A stretch of 64,000 nucleotides of DNA, from positions 186,001 through 250,000 of the forward strand of contig JAEWIZ010000015.1 of the NCBI GenBank assembly GCA_023386815.1, given 5' to 3'. This stretch comes from Bacillota bacterium. GTDB taxonomy: Bacteria > Bacillota > Clostridia > Lachnospirales > Lachnospiraceae. The position numbers and the translations under genes are program-made. Position 1 is the stretch's first letter; the number at the start of each line of letters is the position of its first letter. Shown here piece after piece: positions 54,331 to 63,406 of the stretch. The notes below the pieces were generated by a model. It did no database searches. It was not told the origin of the DNA and was given only the letters and a program-made list of their open reading frames with translations.

Positions 54331-55182
54331 CTATTCTTTTCTTTTCATTAGCTTTCCTAGATGTGTCATCAGGAAAAACATCTCTTCGCTAGAAAGCAGA
54401 TGTTTAAAATTACTTTGAATATAGCTCTGAATGCGTTTAGCACACAGAAAATCCTTAGGATACTTGTCTTGAACCAGCTTACGAATCATTAGTGTGAAAT
54501 CACTATCATCCTCCTGCATGGTTTGATTCTTAAAGATGCGTTGTCCCAGAAACTTAAGATGAGTAATAAATCTTCCATAATCCAAAGATTCTTGGTTTAA
54601 GGATATCTTATAGTAGTCTTCAACAATTCCAATGATTCCTTGAATCATCATTGTAATACTTAGCATATCCCCCATACCGGTTTCCAGTTCTGCATTTACA
54701 ATGTGCAATGCAACAAAACCAGCTTCATCTTCTGTTAGTTCAACACCAAGTTTATCTTTTATGACTGCAATTGCTTGAAGTCCTTGTGCATATTCGGCAG
54801 GATAGAAATTCTTAATTTCCCAAAGCATCTCATTCTTATATTCTAATCCTGTCTTTTTTCTCTCTAAGGCAAAGCAAATATGATCCGTCAGGGTAACGTA
54901 GATATTCTGGCTGAGTCGCTTCCCTAGATTCAATTGGGTATTTTCAATAATCTCTGTACAAACTGCAATATAATCAGATGGCATATTTTCCACTAGCTCT
55001 ATCAGGTGATTAATTTGCCTTGGTGTGTCCATTCGGTAGATTTTTTCAACCTTTTCTTCCGGAACACTATCACCCTTCGATTTATTGAAACCTATTCCAA
55101 GTCCTCTGACAATGATTTCTTTCTCATCTTTATCTTTCGATATAACAAAGTTATTGCCAATCACCCGATCTATCTTATACAA
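54331..55182 (-). CDS. BglG/LicT-family transcriptional antiterminator
   Basis: 283 residues. N-terminal RNA-binding domain (YKIDRVIGNNFVISKDKDEK, about 1-58), then two PRD domains with the expected His residues (LTDHICFALER and ALHIVNAE in PRD1; ITHLKFLGQRIF and MTHLGKL in PRD2). PTS phosphorylation of these His residues controls dimerisation. The start is a TTG (55182) placed correctly after AAGGAGGAGG; upstream ATG at 55209 overlaps that site. It lies immediately upstream of ptsG, and both genes have a RAT-terminator leader, so it likely activates both. GlcT or LicT are the nearest named analogues. Confidence 0.92.
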   Translation of the reverse strand: MYKIDRVIGNNFVISKDKDEKEIIVRGLGIGFNKSKGDSVPEEKVEKIYRMDTPRQINHLIELVENMPSDYIAVCTEIIENTQLNLGKRLSQNIYVTLTDHICFALERKKTGLEYKNEMLWEIKNFYPAEYAQGLQAIAVIKDKLGVELTEDEAGFVALHIVNAELETGMGDMLSITMMIQGIIGIVEDYYKISLNQESLDYGRFITHLKFLGQRIFKNQTMQEDDSDFTLMIRKLVQDKYPKDFLCAKRIQSYIQSNFKHLLSSEEMFFLMTHLGKLMKRKE

Positions 55183-55296
55183 ATGGAACCTCCTCCTTGC
55201 CGAATTCATATAACCATAGTATCACCATAATGATGATTTTCTATCGTTATATCCGTAATACTTGGGCAAGTCGATGCTTTGAATTATCCAGTTCAT

Positions 55297-55354
55297 AAAA
55301 AAAATAGACCTACACTGTGCTTCCATATCAATAGGATATTCTACAATGCGGTCC
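55297..55354 (-). terminator. Leader terminator controlling the antiterminator gene
   Basis: GACC plus GCATTGT pairs with ACAGTGT plus GGTC (one bulged A), followed by eight Ts. It lies about 115 nt before the TTG start of the antiterminator gene and overlaps a RAT element at its 5' arm. Confidence 0.8.
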
Positions 55355-55378
55355 TGCCTGCTTTACCAGTCACAGCTA
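55350..55378 (-). promoter_or_regulatory. RAT element of the antiterminator gene
   Basis: A 29-nt site: TAGCTGTGACTGGTAAAG, then CAGGCAGGACC. The ACTG-TAAAGCAGGCA part is close to the Bacillus bglP RAT as I recall it. It overlaps the terminator start, implying autoregulated antitermination. Confidence 0.82.
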
Positions 55379-55500
55379 TCTTTAACTACTTGTAGAATAA
55401 CATAATAATTTATATTTTGCAATATGAAATAAAAATTTTGTATATTTTGTCGAAAACCAAAGAATGCATTCTATCACATAAACCATCTTATAAGGCAATG

Positions 55501-57336
55501 CTAGAAGACAATTTTAGTCTTTTTAATTGTTTCAATAAACTCAATATTCGTCTTTGTCCTTAGGAACATATCAATAATTCGCTCCAAGGCTTCTTCTGAC
55601 TTCATTCCACCGAGCGCTTTCCTCATTAAAAAGGTTGCTTCCAACTCTGACTGGGTAAGCAAAAGATCCTCTCTTCTGGTACTGGATCTAGGTAGATCAA
55701 TTGCAGGGAAGATTCTCTTCTCCGATAAACTACGGTCTAGAACCAACTCCATATTACCGGTGCCCTTAAACTCTTCGAATACAACGTCATCCATTCTACT
55801 GCCAGTATCTACAAGTGCAGTCGCAAGAATAGTCAGGCTACCTCCCTCACGCATGTTTCTAGCTGCTCCAAAGAACTTCTTTGGCATATGAAGTGCAGCT
55901 GGATCAAGACCGCCGGATAAGGTTCTACCACTAGGCTGTACCGTTAAATTATAAGCTCGTGCCAGTCTGGTAATACTATCAAGTAGAATTATAACATCCT
56001 GCTTATGCTCCACCAAACGCTTTGCCCGTTCAATAACCATCTCCGAAACTCTCTTGTGGTTATCAGGAAGTTCATCAAAAGTAGAGTAAATTACTTCTAC
56101 ATTCTTTCCCTCAATAGATTCCTTAATATCTGTAACCTCTTCCGGACGTTCATCAATCAGCAAAATAATCAACTTCATATCCGGATGATTTTTCGTTACT
56201 GCTTTTGCAATTTGTTTTAATAAAGTCGTCTTTCCCGTCTTAGGTTGGGATACAATCATACCTCTCTGACCCTTACCGATAGGAGAAACCAGATCTACCA
56301 TTCTCATGGATACTCCTGCGCCAGGTGTTTCTAAACGGATTCTTTGATTCGGGAATACAGGAGTTAGATCTTCAAATCTCTTTCTCTTCTGTGCCTCAGA
56401 GGGATGGAAGCCGTTTACCGTTTTTACAAACAACAAAGCGCTAAACTTCTCATTCTGGCTTCTGACTCTTGTATTTCCAGCAACAATGTCACCGGTTTTC
56501 AAATTAAATCTACGAATCTGAGCTGGTGATACATATACATCATTCTCGCCAGGCAGATAATTATCACATCGAATAAACCCATATCCATCCGGCAGCACTT
56601 CCAAAATACCAACTTTTGTCTCTCCACTGTCCAGCTGCTCCATTTCATTGGTAGATGTAGCCTTACGCTCGGTCTGAGAAGGATTCGATTGACTATCAAA
56701 TGGCATTTGCGCTGCTGTCCGTTCCTGCGCTCTCTCTAACGCTGGATTTCCCTTATCTACAGCTGAATTTAACTTTTCCATCGGATGAATTATATTTTCT
56801 CCGGTTTTAATGGTCTTTTCCAGCGGATAAGCCATTCTATCTGCTGATGGATTAATGATATCGGTTGCAGGATTTATCTTCTCGGTTACTACATTCGTTC
56901 TTTCAGCCGTAGAATTCATTCTTTCCGTTCTTTGATTATTACTTTTTTCAGACCTTTGGTTTGTGTTATCCGTCCGTAAGTTTACTTTTTCAGTTCTCTG
57001 ATTTGCATTATTCGTGCGTTGATTAACTTTCTCTGCCCTTTGATTTGTGTTATTTACGCTATCCGATTGTTGATCTACTTTCTCAGCTCTTTGCATTGCA
57101 TTTTCTGTCTTCTGAATTGTTTTCCTCACCGTCTGAACAGAATTCGATTTCTGAATTTTCGCTGCATCCTTTATTTCATCTGTTTTGGGTGATTCATCTT
57201 GCTTGTCCCCCTCATCAGCTTTCTTAAGCAGCTCGATTAAATCAGCTTTCTTTAATGTGGCAATGTTTTTTAAACCCTTCTCCTTTGCCAGCTCCCTTAA
57301 ATTAACAAGCGTCATGGAATCATATTGTTTGTCCAT
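55501..57336 (-). CDS. rho: Transcription termination factor Rho with long N-terminal insertion
   Basis: 611 residues, about 190 more than the minimal Rho. The N-terminal helical domain (residues 1-40: LVNLRELAKEKGLKNI) is followed by a low-complexity Asn/Gln/Arg/Glu-rich stretch of about 170 residues with repeated QRTEKVN/QRAEKVN units. Then the cold-shock RNA-binding domain (LPDGYGFIRCDNYLPGEND) and the ATPase with P-loop SQPKTGKTTLLK, LIILLIDERPEEVTD and VIILLDSITRLARAYN. The canonical PKAGKT is PKTGKT. GGAGTT before ATG. Disordered Rho insertions occur in other Clostridia and high-GC Gram-positives and can bind RNA or phase separate. Confidence 0.95.
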   Translation of the reverse strand: MDKQYDSMTLVNLRELAKEKGLKNIATLKKADLIELLKKADEGDKQDESPKTDEIKDAAKIQKSNSVQTVRKTIQKTENAMQRAEKVDQQSDSVNNTNQRAEKVNQRTNNANQRTEKVNLRTDNTNQRSEKSNNQRTERMNSTAERTNVVTEKINPATDIINPSADRMAYPLEKTIKTGENIIHPMEKLNSAVDKGNPALERAQERTAAQMPFDSQSNPSQTERKATSTNEMEQLDSGETKVGILEVLPDGYGFIRCDNYLPGENDVYVSPAQIRRFNLKTGDIVAGNTRVRSQNEKFSALLFVKTVNGFHPSEAQKRKRFEDLTPVFPNQRIRLETPGAGVSMRMVDLVSPIGKGQRGMIVSQPKTGKTTLLKQIAKAVTKNHPDMKLIILLIDERPEEVTDIKESIEGKNVEVIYSTFDELPDNHKRVSEMVIERAKRLVEHKQDVIILLDSITRLARAYNLTVQPSGRTLSGGLDPAALHMPKKFFGAARNMREGGSLTILATALVDTGSRMDDVVFEEFKGTGNMELVLDRSLSEKRIFPAIDLPRSSTRREDLLLTQSELEATFLMRKALGGMKSEEALERIIDMFLRTKTNIEFIETIKKTKIVF

Positions 57337-57863
57337 TTATTCAACTCCTTCTGTTCAATTGGATTTATTTTTTGGAATATGTTAAGAATTGATTCAGAAA
57401 TTTATTATGAGGGCTACATGGCAGTAACCCTTACTTTCGAAATTAGTAAGCCTAAATCTATAAACTTAGAATAATTAAGCTTCATATTGCCTAACATGAT
57501 ACGTAATCCGTACGGCTTAATTATACAACAGTCAAATTAGAAAATAAAGTATTTTATTTATGAATAGGGCTTTTTCCATGTTTTATACAAATTTGCAACC
57601 TATCTTCTAAGCATTTTTATCAGTAAAACAATTTGCTTCCTGTAATAAGCGTACATGCAAACCTAGCATCTGATGATACCGCTTGAAGCTAACTGGTATC
57701 GATCTATCTATCAGGATTGATAATATAAGCATGCCGTATTAATGATTATGCAATTTTAAAATGGAATTGCTTGATTTACCATGTCCGTAATGATATGATA
57801 AATGTAAAAATAGTGTCTAGTACACTGGATTTTTACACCGCCGTTGTGGCAGATGGAGGCTTT
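57337..57863. other. Divergent rho-malic enzyme intergenic region
   Basis: 527 bp, A/T-rich. On the plus side the promoter given at 57771-57799 lies in it. On the minus side a TATAAT (57520-57525) is a weak rho promoter candidate about 185 nt from the start. A GATACC/GGTATC inverted repeat lies near 57678-57705. Nothing coding was found. Confidence 0.4.
57771..57799 (+). promoter_or_regulatory. Predicted promoter of the malic enzyme gene
   Basis: TTGATT (57771-57776) and TATGAT (57794-57799) are 17 nt apart. Transcription would start near 57806, so the longer ATG at 57771 cannot be used and the start at 57864 is supported. Confidence 0.55.
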
Positions 57864-59018
57864 ATGAACGCAAAGGAACAGGCTTTAAAAATGCATGAAC
57901 TATGGAACGGAAAGATAGAAACCGTTTCAAAATGTACTGTAAAAACAAGAGATGATCTGGCTGTAGCCTATACTCCCGGTGTTGCAGAACCCTGTAAAGT
58001 AATAGCAGAGGATCCAGAAGCAGCTTATAAATATACAATGAAATCGAATACAATTGCAGTTATTTCTGATGGCAGCGCGGTACTTGGTTTGGGAAATATC
58101 GGACCCTATGCTGCAATGCCTGTTATGGAGGGCAAGGCTGTCTTATTTAAAGAATTTGGAGGAATCAATGCTGTTCCTATCTGCCTTGATACCCAAGATA
58201 CGGATGAAATTATTAAAACCATTGTAGCTATTGCTCCCGGCTTTGGAGGTATTAATTTAGAGGACATCTCAGCTCCACGATGCTTCGAAATTGAGGAAAG
58301 GTTAAAAGAGCTTTTACATATACCTGTATTCCATGACGATCAGCACGGAACTGCAATTGTAGTATTAGCTGCAGCAATTAATGCACTAAAGGTTACTGGT
58401 AAATCGAAAGAATCTTGTAATGTCGTTGTTAATGGAGCTGGATCCGCCGGTATTGCTATTAGTAAATTACTTCTGACCTATGGTTTTAAGCATGTCACAC
58501 TTTGTGACAGATTTGGTATTATATCTGAGGACTATCCAGACTTAAACTGGATGCAAAAGCAAATGCTCTCTCTTACAAATCTAGAGAATCAAAAAGGCTC
58601 TCTGTCTGATGCCTTAAAGGGCGCCGATTTATTCGTAGGTGTTTCTGCTCCTAATATAGTTACCAAAGAAATGGTAGCTTCTATGAATCAGGATGCAATT
58701 ATCTTTGCCATGGCAAATCCTACCCCTGAAATTATGCCTGATGTTGCGAAAGAAGCAGGCGCAAAGGTTGTAGCAACGGGTCGCTCCGATTTTCCAAATC
58801 AAGTTAATAATGTTGTTGCATTTCCCGGAATATTTCGAGGTGCTTTAGAAGGGCGTGCTACTCAGATTACAGAAGAAATGAAACTGGCTGCTGCCATAGC
58901 AATCGCTGGTTTAGTTAATGCTACCGATCTAAATGAAGAAAATATTATGCCACAGCCCTTTGATCCACGAGTCAGTGAAGTAGTTAGCACCGCTGTAAAA
59001 CAGAATATTAGAAAGTAG
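57864..59018 (+). CDS. NAD(P)-dependent malic enzyme
   Basis: 384 residues, the short bacterial form that decarboxylates malate to pyruvate. Motifs: AYTPGVAEPCKVIAEDP, VLGLGNIGPYAAMPVMEGKA, VFHDDQHGTAIVVLAA (metal/substrate), and VVNGAGSAGIAISKLL (nucleotide binding). GGAGG lies 5 nt before the ATG. It heads a three-gene plus-strand run ending at a strong terminator; the neighbours have no obvious metabolic link. Confidence 0.95.
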   Translation: MNAKEQALKMHELWNGKIETVSKCTVKTRDDLAVAYTPGVAEPCKVIAEDPEAAYKYTMKSNTIAVISDGSAVLGLGNIGPYAAMPVMEGKAVLFKEFGGINAVPICLDTQDTDEIIKTIVAIAPGFGGINLEDISAPRCFEIEERLKELLHIPVFHDDQHGTAIVVLAAAINALKVTGKSKESCNVVVNGAGSAGIAISKLLLTYGFKHVTLCDRFGIISEDYPDLNWMQKQMLSLTNLENQKGSLSDALKGADLFVGVSAPNIVTKEMVASMNQDAIIFAMANPTPEIMPDVAKEAGAKVVATGRSDFPNQVNNVVAFPGIFRGALEGRATQITEEMKLAAAIAIAGLVNATDLNEENIMPQPFDPRVSEVVSTAVKQNIRK

Positions 59019-59025
59019 TGAAGCT

Positions 59026-59988
59026 ATGATATGGGATAATAAACGATATCATTCCCTGGATTATGAACTTAAGAAAAGGTTTGGTAAAAAGATCTATAAG
59101 CTTGCGTTAGACGGAGGTATGACTTGTCCCAATCGTGACGGAACATTGGGCACCCGTGGCTGTATTTTTTGCAGCGAGGGGGGTTCCGGTGATTTTGCAG
59201 CTGCCCGTACACTCTCAATCACAGAACAAATTGAGTCTTCCAAAAACTTAGTTGCAGCCAAAGTAAAAGATCCGGAACATTCAAAATATATCGCTTATTT
59301 TCAGGCATATACCAATACCTATGCTCCGATTTCCTATTTATCACAAATCTTTAAAGAGGCTATTCATCACCCTGATATCGTTATACTCTCTATTGCCACC
59401 AGACCTGACTGCCTTGATGAGGAAGTACTCAAACTGCTTCAGGAACTTAACCAAATAAAACCTGTCTGGATTGAGCTAGGGCTGCAAACAATGCATGAAG
59501 CCACTGCTGAGTTGATTCGCCGCGGATATCCTTTATCTGTATTCGAGGATAAGGTGTATCAATTAAATAATCTTGGTATAGAAGTCATTGTTCATACAAT
59601 ACTGGGCTTGCCAAACGAATCAAAAGATGATATGTTTAAAACAATAGACTACATTTGTGCTTTACCAATTAGGGGGATAAAGCTCCAACTACTACATATC
59701 CTAAAGGGAACTGATTTAGGTGCTATGTACGAGGACGGGCAATTTCAATACGAATTATCCTTAGTGGATTATGTAAATCTAGTCATTTCTTGTTTAGAGC
59801 GCATACCAGAGCATATGGTTATTCACCGGGTTACCGGTGATGGACCGAAAGAGCTTTTATTGGCTCCCTTATGGAGTACGAATAAAAAACTTGTTCTTAA
59901 TAGTATTCAACGCCAAATGAAAGAACTTAGAACTTATCAAGGGAAATTTATAAGACATCACGCAGTAAACGATTCTACGATTGTATGA
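59026..59988 (+). CDS. TIGR01212-family radical SAM protein
   Basis: 320 residues. CPNRDGTLGTRGCIFCSEGG contains the radical SAM-type Cys cluster with its long first spacing, as in the YhcC/YtqA family. ELGLQTMHEATAELIRRGY, VHTILGLPNESKDDMFKT and GIKLQLLHILKGTDLG are also family marks. Biochemical function unknown. It begins 7 nt after the malic enzyme stop, so the two are co-transcribed. Confidence 0.92.
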   Translation: MIWDNKRYHSLDYELKKRFGKKIYKLALDGGMTCPNRDGTLGTRGCIFCSEGGSGDFAAARTLSITEQIESSKNLVAAKVKDPEHSKYIAYFQAYTNTYAPISYLSQIFKEAIHHPDIVILSIATRPDCLDEEVLKLLQELNQIKPVWIELGLQTMHEATAELIRRGYPLSVFEDKVYQLNNLGIEVIVHTILGLPNESKDDMFKTIDYICALPIRGIKLQLLHILKGTDLGAMYEDGQFQYELSLVDYVNLVISCLERIPEHMVIHRVTGDGPKELLLAPLWSTNKKLVLNSIQRQMKELRTYQGKFIRHHAVNDSTIV

Positions 59989-60033
59989 ATACGTTAATAT
60001 AATCGCATCTATTAGATTGATAAGGAGGTCACA

Positions 60034-60567
60034 ATGCAGTCCGATACCTTTATGTTGTATAAACTAATGATATTGTACATTCTTAGCCGAGTTAACTTTC
60101 CACTTTCTAACGCACAGCTTACAGCCTTTATTTTAGAAAAAGAATATACGAATTATTTTAATATCCAACGTGCTCTATCAGAATTAATCGACGATGCCTT
60201 TGTCGAGACTAAAACCGTACGAAACAGCACCTTGTATCGTATCACTGAAAGCGGATACGAAACACTGCTCTTCTTCGATAATATGATTTCGTCAGGTATC
60301 AAGGAAGATATTGAACTATATTTGATACAAAATAAATACGAGCTCCAGGAGGAAGTATCTACTCGTTCTGATTTGTATCAGGTTAAAAAAGGTGAGTACG
60401 CTGCCCACCTGAGTGTAATCGAACGTGATGCTACTATAATTGATTTAACTCTAAATGTTACAACGGAAGAAGAGGCAGTAAGAATCTGTAACAACTGGAA
60501 GGAAAAAAGCTCCGATATTTATGCTTATCTAATGTCCTCACTATTAGAAAATCATTATCAACAATAG
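60034..60567 (+). CDS. DUF4364-family winged-helix protein
   Basis: 177 residues, a clostridial family of putative regulators. An N-terminal winged helix (MLYKLMILYILSRVNFPLSN, then LSELIDDAFVETKTV and LYRITESGYETLLFF) is followed by a mixed alpha/beta domain. GGAGG lies 7 nt before ATG. Last gene of the malic enzyme run. Confidence 0.88.
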   Translation: MQSDTFMLYKLMILYILSRVNFPLSNAQLTAFILEKEYTNYFNIQRALSELIDDAFVETKTVRNSTLYRITESGYETLLFFDNMISSGIKEDIELYLIQNKYELQEEVSTRSDLYQVKKGEYAAHLSVIERDATIIDLTLNVTTEEEAVRICNNWKEKSSDIYAYLMSSLLENHYQQ

Positions 60568-60570
60568 ATT

Positions 60571-60619
60571 AAAGACTCCTCTTAATTGTCCTTTATTCGT
60601 ACAGTTAAGAGGAGTCTTT
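60571..60619. terminator. Terminator between convergent DUF4364 and engB genes
   Basis: AAAGACTCCTCTTAA with its complement around a 19-nt loop. It ends the plus-strand run and can also serve engB. Confidence 0.85.
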
Positions 60620-60661
60620 GTATTACAGAAAGTAAATTAGCTTCAGCAACTGCCAATAAAC

Positions 60662-61273
60662 CTAGGATTCAATTGATGTCTCTGTAGTTAAGCCACAGAC
60701 TTCTTCGATACACGCCCATATCTCTTCTCGTCCCTGCTTGGTTTCCGCAGAGAAAGGAATAACCTTAGTTCCTGGCGATACTTGTAAACCCTCGCGAATC
60801 ATCTTCAAATGTTTCTCTTTTTGACTGCGATTTATTTTATCTAGCTTCGTCGCAATAATAATTGGCTGAAAGCCATTATATACAATCCAGTCATACATGC
60901 TCTTGTCATTTGCAGAGGGCTCATGACGGATATCAATTAATAGGAATATACACCTGAGCTGCTTTGACATCCTTAGGTATTTTTCAATCATTTTGCCCCA
61001 TTTTTCCTTGATGCTCTGAGAAACTTTAGCATATCCATATCCAGGCAGATCCACATAGTAGAATTCATTGTTGATATGATAGAAATTTATCGTTTGTGTC
61101 TTTCCTGGTTGTCCTGAGGTTCTGGCTAAGGATTTTCGATTCATGAGGGCATTAATCAGGGAAGATTTGCCTACATTTGATTTGCCTGCAAAGGCTACCT
61201 CCGGCTTTTCATTCTCTGGCAGGGTACTAGTTATCCCACATACGGTTTCTAATTCTGCACTTTTTATTATCAT
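60662..61273 (-). CDS. engB: Ribosome biogenesis GTPase YsxC/EngB
   Basis: 203 residues, essential GTPase for 50S assembly. G1 AGKSNVGKSSLINALMNRK, G2 near TSGQPGKTQTINF, G3 VDLPGYGYAKVSQ, G4 IATKLDKINRSQK. Its place after clpX is the usual Firmicutes order, though a lon gene that often lies between them is absent. Confidence 0.96.
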   Translation of the reverse strand: MIIKSAELETVCGITSTLPENEKPEVAFAGKSNVGKSSLINALMNRKSLARTSGQPGKTQTINFYHINNEFYYVDLPGYGYAKVSQSIKEKWGKMIEKYLRMSKQLRCIFLLIDIRHEPSANDKSMYDWIVYNGFQPIIIATKLDKINRSQKEKHLKMIREGLQVSPGTKVIPFSAETKQGREEIWACIEEVCGLTTETSIES

Positions 61274-61370
61274 CTATATCCCTCACTTTCTTATCTCTTA
61301 TGTTATGAAAAGTTAGCTATGAACTTCTCATAAAAGGTGCTGTTACTGTACCATGAAACTTCATAAAGAA

Positions 61371-61397
61371 GGGGATGCCGCTTATCGCTCCATCCCC
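61371..61397 (-). terminator. Hairpin after clpX
   Basis: GGGGATG-n13-CATCCCC lies 14 nt past the clpX stop, with a moderately T-rich tail on the minus strand. engB starts farther down and may have its own promoter. Confidence 0.6.
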
Positions 61398-61410
61398 TCT
61401 CATCTATAAC

Positions 61411-62706
61411 TTAAGCTATTTCGTCCTTACTTTTTTTACTGGAACGACGAATCATTGGTTTTCTTGCTATTGTATCCTCAGACCAAACTACTTCAGGCTT
61501 CTCTGTTCCAATCACAGCTTCTTTGGTAATAATACATTTCACTGCTTTTGAATCAGAAGGAATGTGATACATAGAATCCATCATTACCTTTTCCATGATA
61601 GCCCGGAGTCCTCTTGCTCCAATTTTTCTTGTGTAGGATTGTTTCGCGATCTCGTTAAGTGCCTCGGCATCAAATTCAAGTTCTACACCATCAAGTTCAA
61701 ATAACTTTTTATACTGTTTGGTAATCGCATTCTTTGGCTCTGTAAGAATTCTTATTAAAGCTGCTTCGTCCAACATATCAAGTGCAACTGTCACAGGTAC
61801 ACGGCCTACAAATTCAGGGATCAAACCAAACTTGATCAAATCCTGAGGCATTACCTGACGGAACAGTTCACCCACACTGGTTTTATTTTTCTCTGATATC
61901 TCAGCATTAAAACCAATGGATTTTTGTCCGATACGTCCTTCAATAATTTTTTCTAGGCCATCAAAGGCTCCGCCGCAGATAAATAGAATATTAGTCGTAT
62001 CAATCTGGATAAATTCTTGATGAGGATGCTTTCTACCACCCTGAGGGGGAACCGATGCAACGGTACCCTCCAGGATTTTGAGCAACGCCTGCTGAACACC
62101 TTCACCAGATACATCTCTGGTGATAGAGGTATTCTCTGACTTTCTGGTAATTTTATCAATCTCATCGATATAAATAATACCATACTGAGCACGCTCAATA
62201 TCAAAGTCAGCAGCCTGGATGATCTTAAGAAGAATATTCTCAACATCTTCTCCTACGTAGCCTGCTTCGGTCAGTGCAGTAGCATCTGCTATCGCAAATG
62301 GAACATTCAATAATTTAGCCAGTGTCTGAGCAAGATATGTCTTACCGGAACCTGTTGGTCCTATCATCAGAAGATTACTCTTCTGAAGCTCCACATCTAA
62401 ATCCTTTTCAGCGAGAACTCTTTTGTAGTGGTTATATACCGAGACAGCGAGCACCTTCTTAGCATCTTCCTGTCCTACTACGTGTTGATCCAGGAACGCT
62501 TTGATTTCTGCGGGTTTTAATAAATTTATATCTGAACTAACAACAGTTTCCCCTTCGAATTCTTCTTCGATGATCTCACTGCATATTTCAATACATTCAT
62601 CACAGATATAAACACCGGGTCCTGCAATTAATTTTCTGACCTGATCCTGAGTCTTATTACAAAAGGAACATCTCAGCTGTTTTCTATCATCTACTTTTCC
62701 TGCCAC
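61411..62706 (-). CDS. clpX: ATP-dependent Clp protease ATP-binding subunit ClpX
   Basis: 431 residues, AAA+ unfoldase that feeds ClpP. N-terminal zinc finger (CSFCNKTQDQVRKLI and YICDECIEIC), Walker A GPTGSGKTYLAQ, pore loop AGYVGEDVEN, Walker B GIIYIDEIDKI, and the ClpP-contacting IGF loop in KSIGFNAE. Standard length. Second in tig-clpP-clpX with about 78 nt after clpP. Confidence 0.98.
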   Translation of the reverse strand: MAGKVDDRKQLRCSFCNKTQDQVRKLIAGPGVYICDECIEICSEIIEEEFEGETVVSSDINLLKPAEIKAFLDQHVVGQEDAKKVLAVSVYNHYKRVLAEKDLDVELQKSNLLMIGPTGSGKTYLAQTLAKLLNVPFAIADATALTEAGYVGEDVENILLKIIQAADFDIERAQYGIIYIDEIDKITRKSENTSITRDVSGEGVQQALLKILEGTVASVPPQGGRKHPHQEFIQIDTTNILFICGGAFDGLEKIIEGRIGQKSIGFNAEISEKNKTSVGELFRQVMPQDLIKFGLIPEFVGRVPVTVALDMLDEAALIRILTEPKNAITKQYKKLFELDGVELEFDAEALNEIAKQSYTRKIGARGLRAIMEKVMMDSMYHIPSDSKAVKCIITKEAVIGTEKPEVVWSEDTIARKPMIRRSSKKSKDEIA

Positions 62707-62784
62707 TGCCTGCTCACCTCTTTTCCTAAGTCATGCAAAGTTTTGAATCTTTCTAATATCATCAGAGTGATTTTTATTACCCTG

Positions 62785-63366
62785 TTATCTACTAGCTAAG
62801 ATCCCATCAATAATTCCATAATCACGAGCTTCTTCTGCTGTCATATAATGATCTCTTTCTGTGTCCACTTCAATGACTTCTAGAGGTTTTCCCGTATTCT
62901 TTGCTAAGATCTCATTTAATTTTTTTCTTGTTTTTAAAATATTGTCCGCAACAATCTTAATGTCAGTTGCTTGGCCTCTTGCGCCGCCGGAAGGCTGATG
63001 AATCATTACCTCTGCATTTGGAAGCGCAAATCTCTTCCCCTTGGTACCACCTGCAAGCAAGAACGCTCCCATGCTTGCTGCCATACCAATACAAATTGTT
63101 GATACATCACATTTTATATAGTTCATGGTATCAAAGATCGCCATACCAGCTGTTACTGATCCGCCAGGACTGTTAATATAAAAATTAATGTCCTTGCCCG
63201 GATCCTCTGACTCTAAAAATAATAACTGAGCTACAATAAGGCTTGCTGTAACATCATTTACTTCTTCTCCGAGGAAAATGATTCTTTCCTTTAATAATCT
63301 GGAATAGATGTCATAGCTTCTCTCGCCACGACTTGTTTGTTCAATGACATAAGGTACTAAACTCAT
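62785..63366 (-). CDS. clpP: ATP-dependent Clp protease proteolytic subunit ClpP
   Basis: 193 residues. Catalytic Ser in IGMAASMGAFLLAGG, His in VMIHQPSGGARGQ and Asp in DTERDHYMTAEEA. Forms the tetradecameric chamber used with ClpX. Between tig and clpX as usual. Confidence 0.98.
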   Translation of the reverse strand: MSLVPYVIEQTSRGERSYDIYSRLLKERIIFLGEEVNDVTASLIVAQLLFLESEDPGKDINFYINSPGGSVTAGMAIFDTMNYIKCDVSTICIGMAASMGAFLLAGGTKGKRFALPNAEVMIHQPSGGARGQATDIKIVADNILKTRKKLNEILAKNTGKPLEVIEVDTERDHYMTAEEARDYGIIDGILASR

Positions 63367-63406
63367 ACATTTATCCTCCTATTTGTTTCAACAATTGAAC
63401 GAGAAA

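Noticed and set aside
57771..57863. Longer malic enzyme start at 57771
   Set aside because: The codons coincide with a consensus promoter, and GGAGG stands directly before the ATG at 57864.
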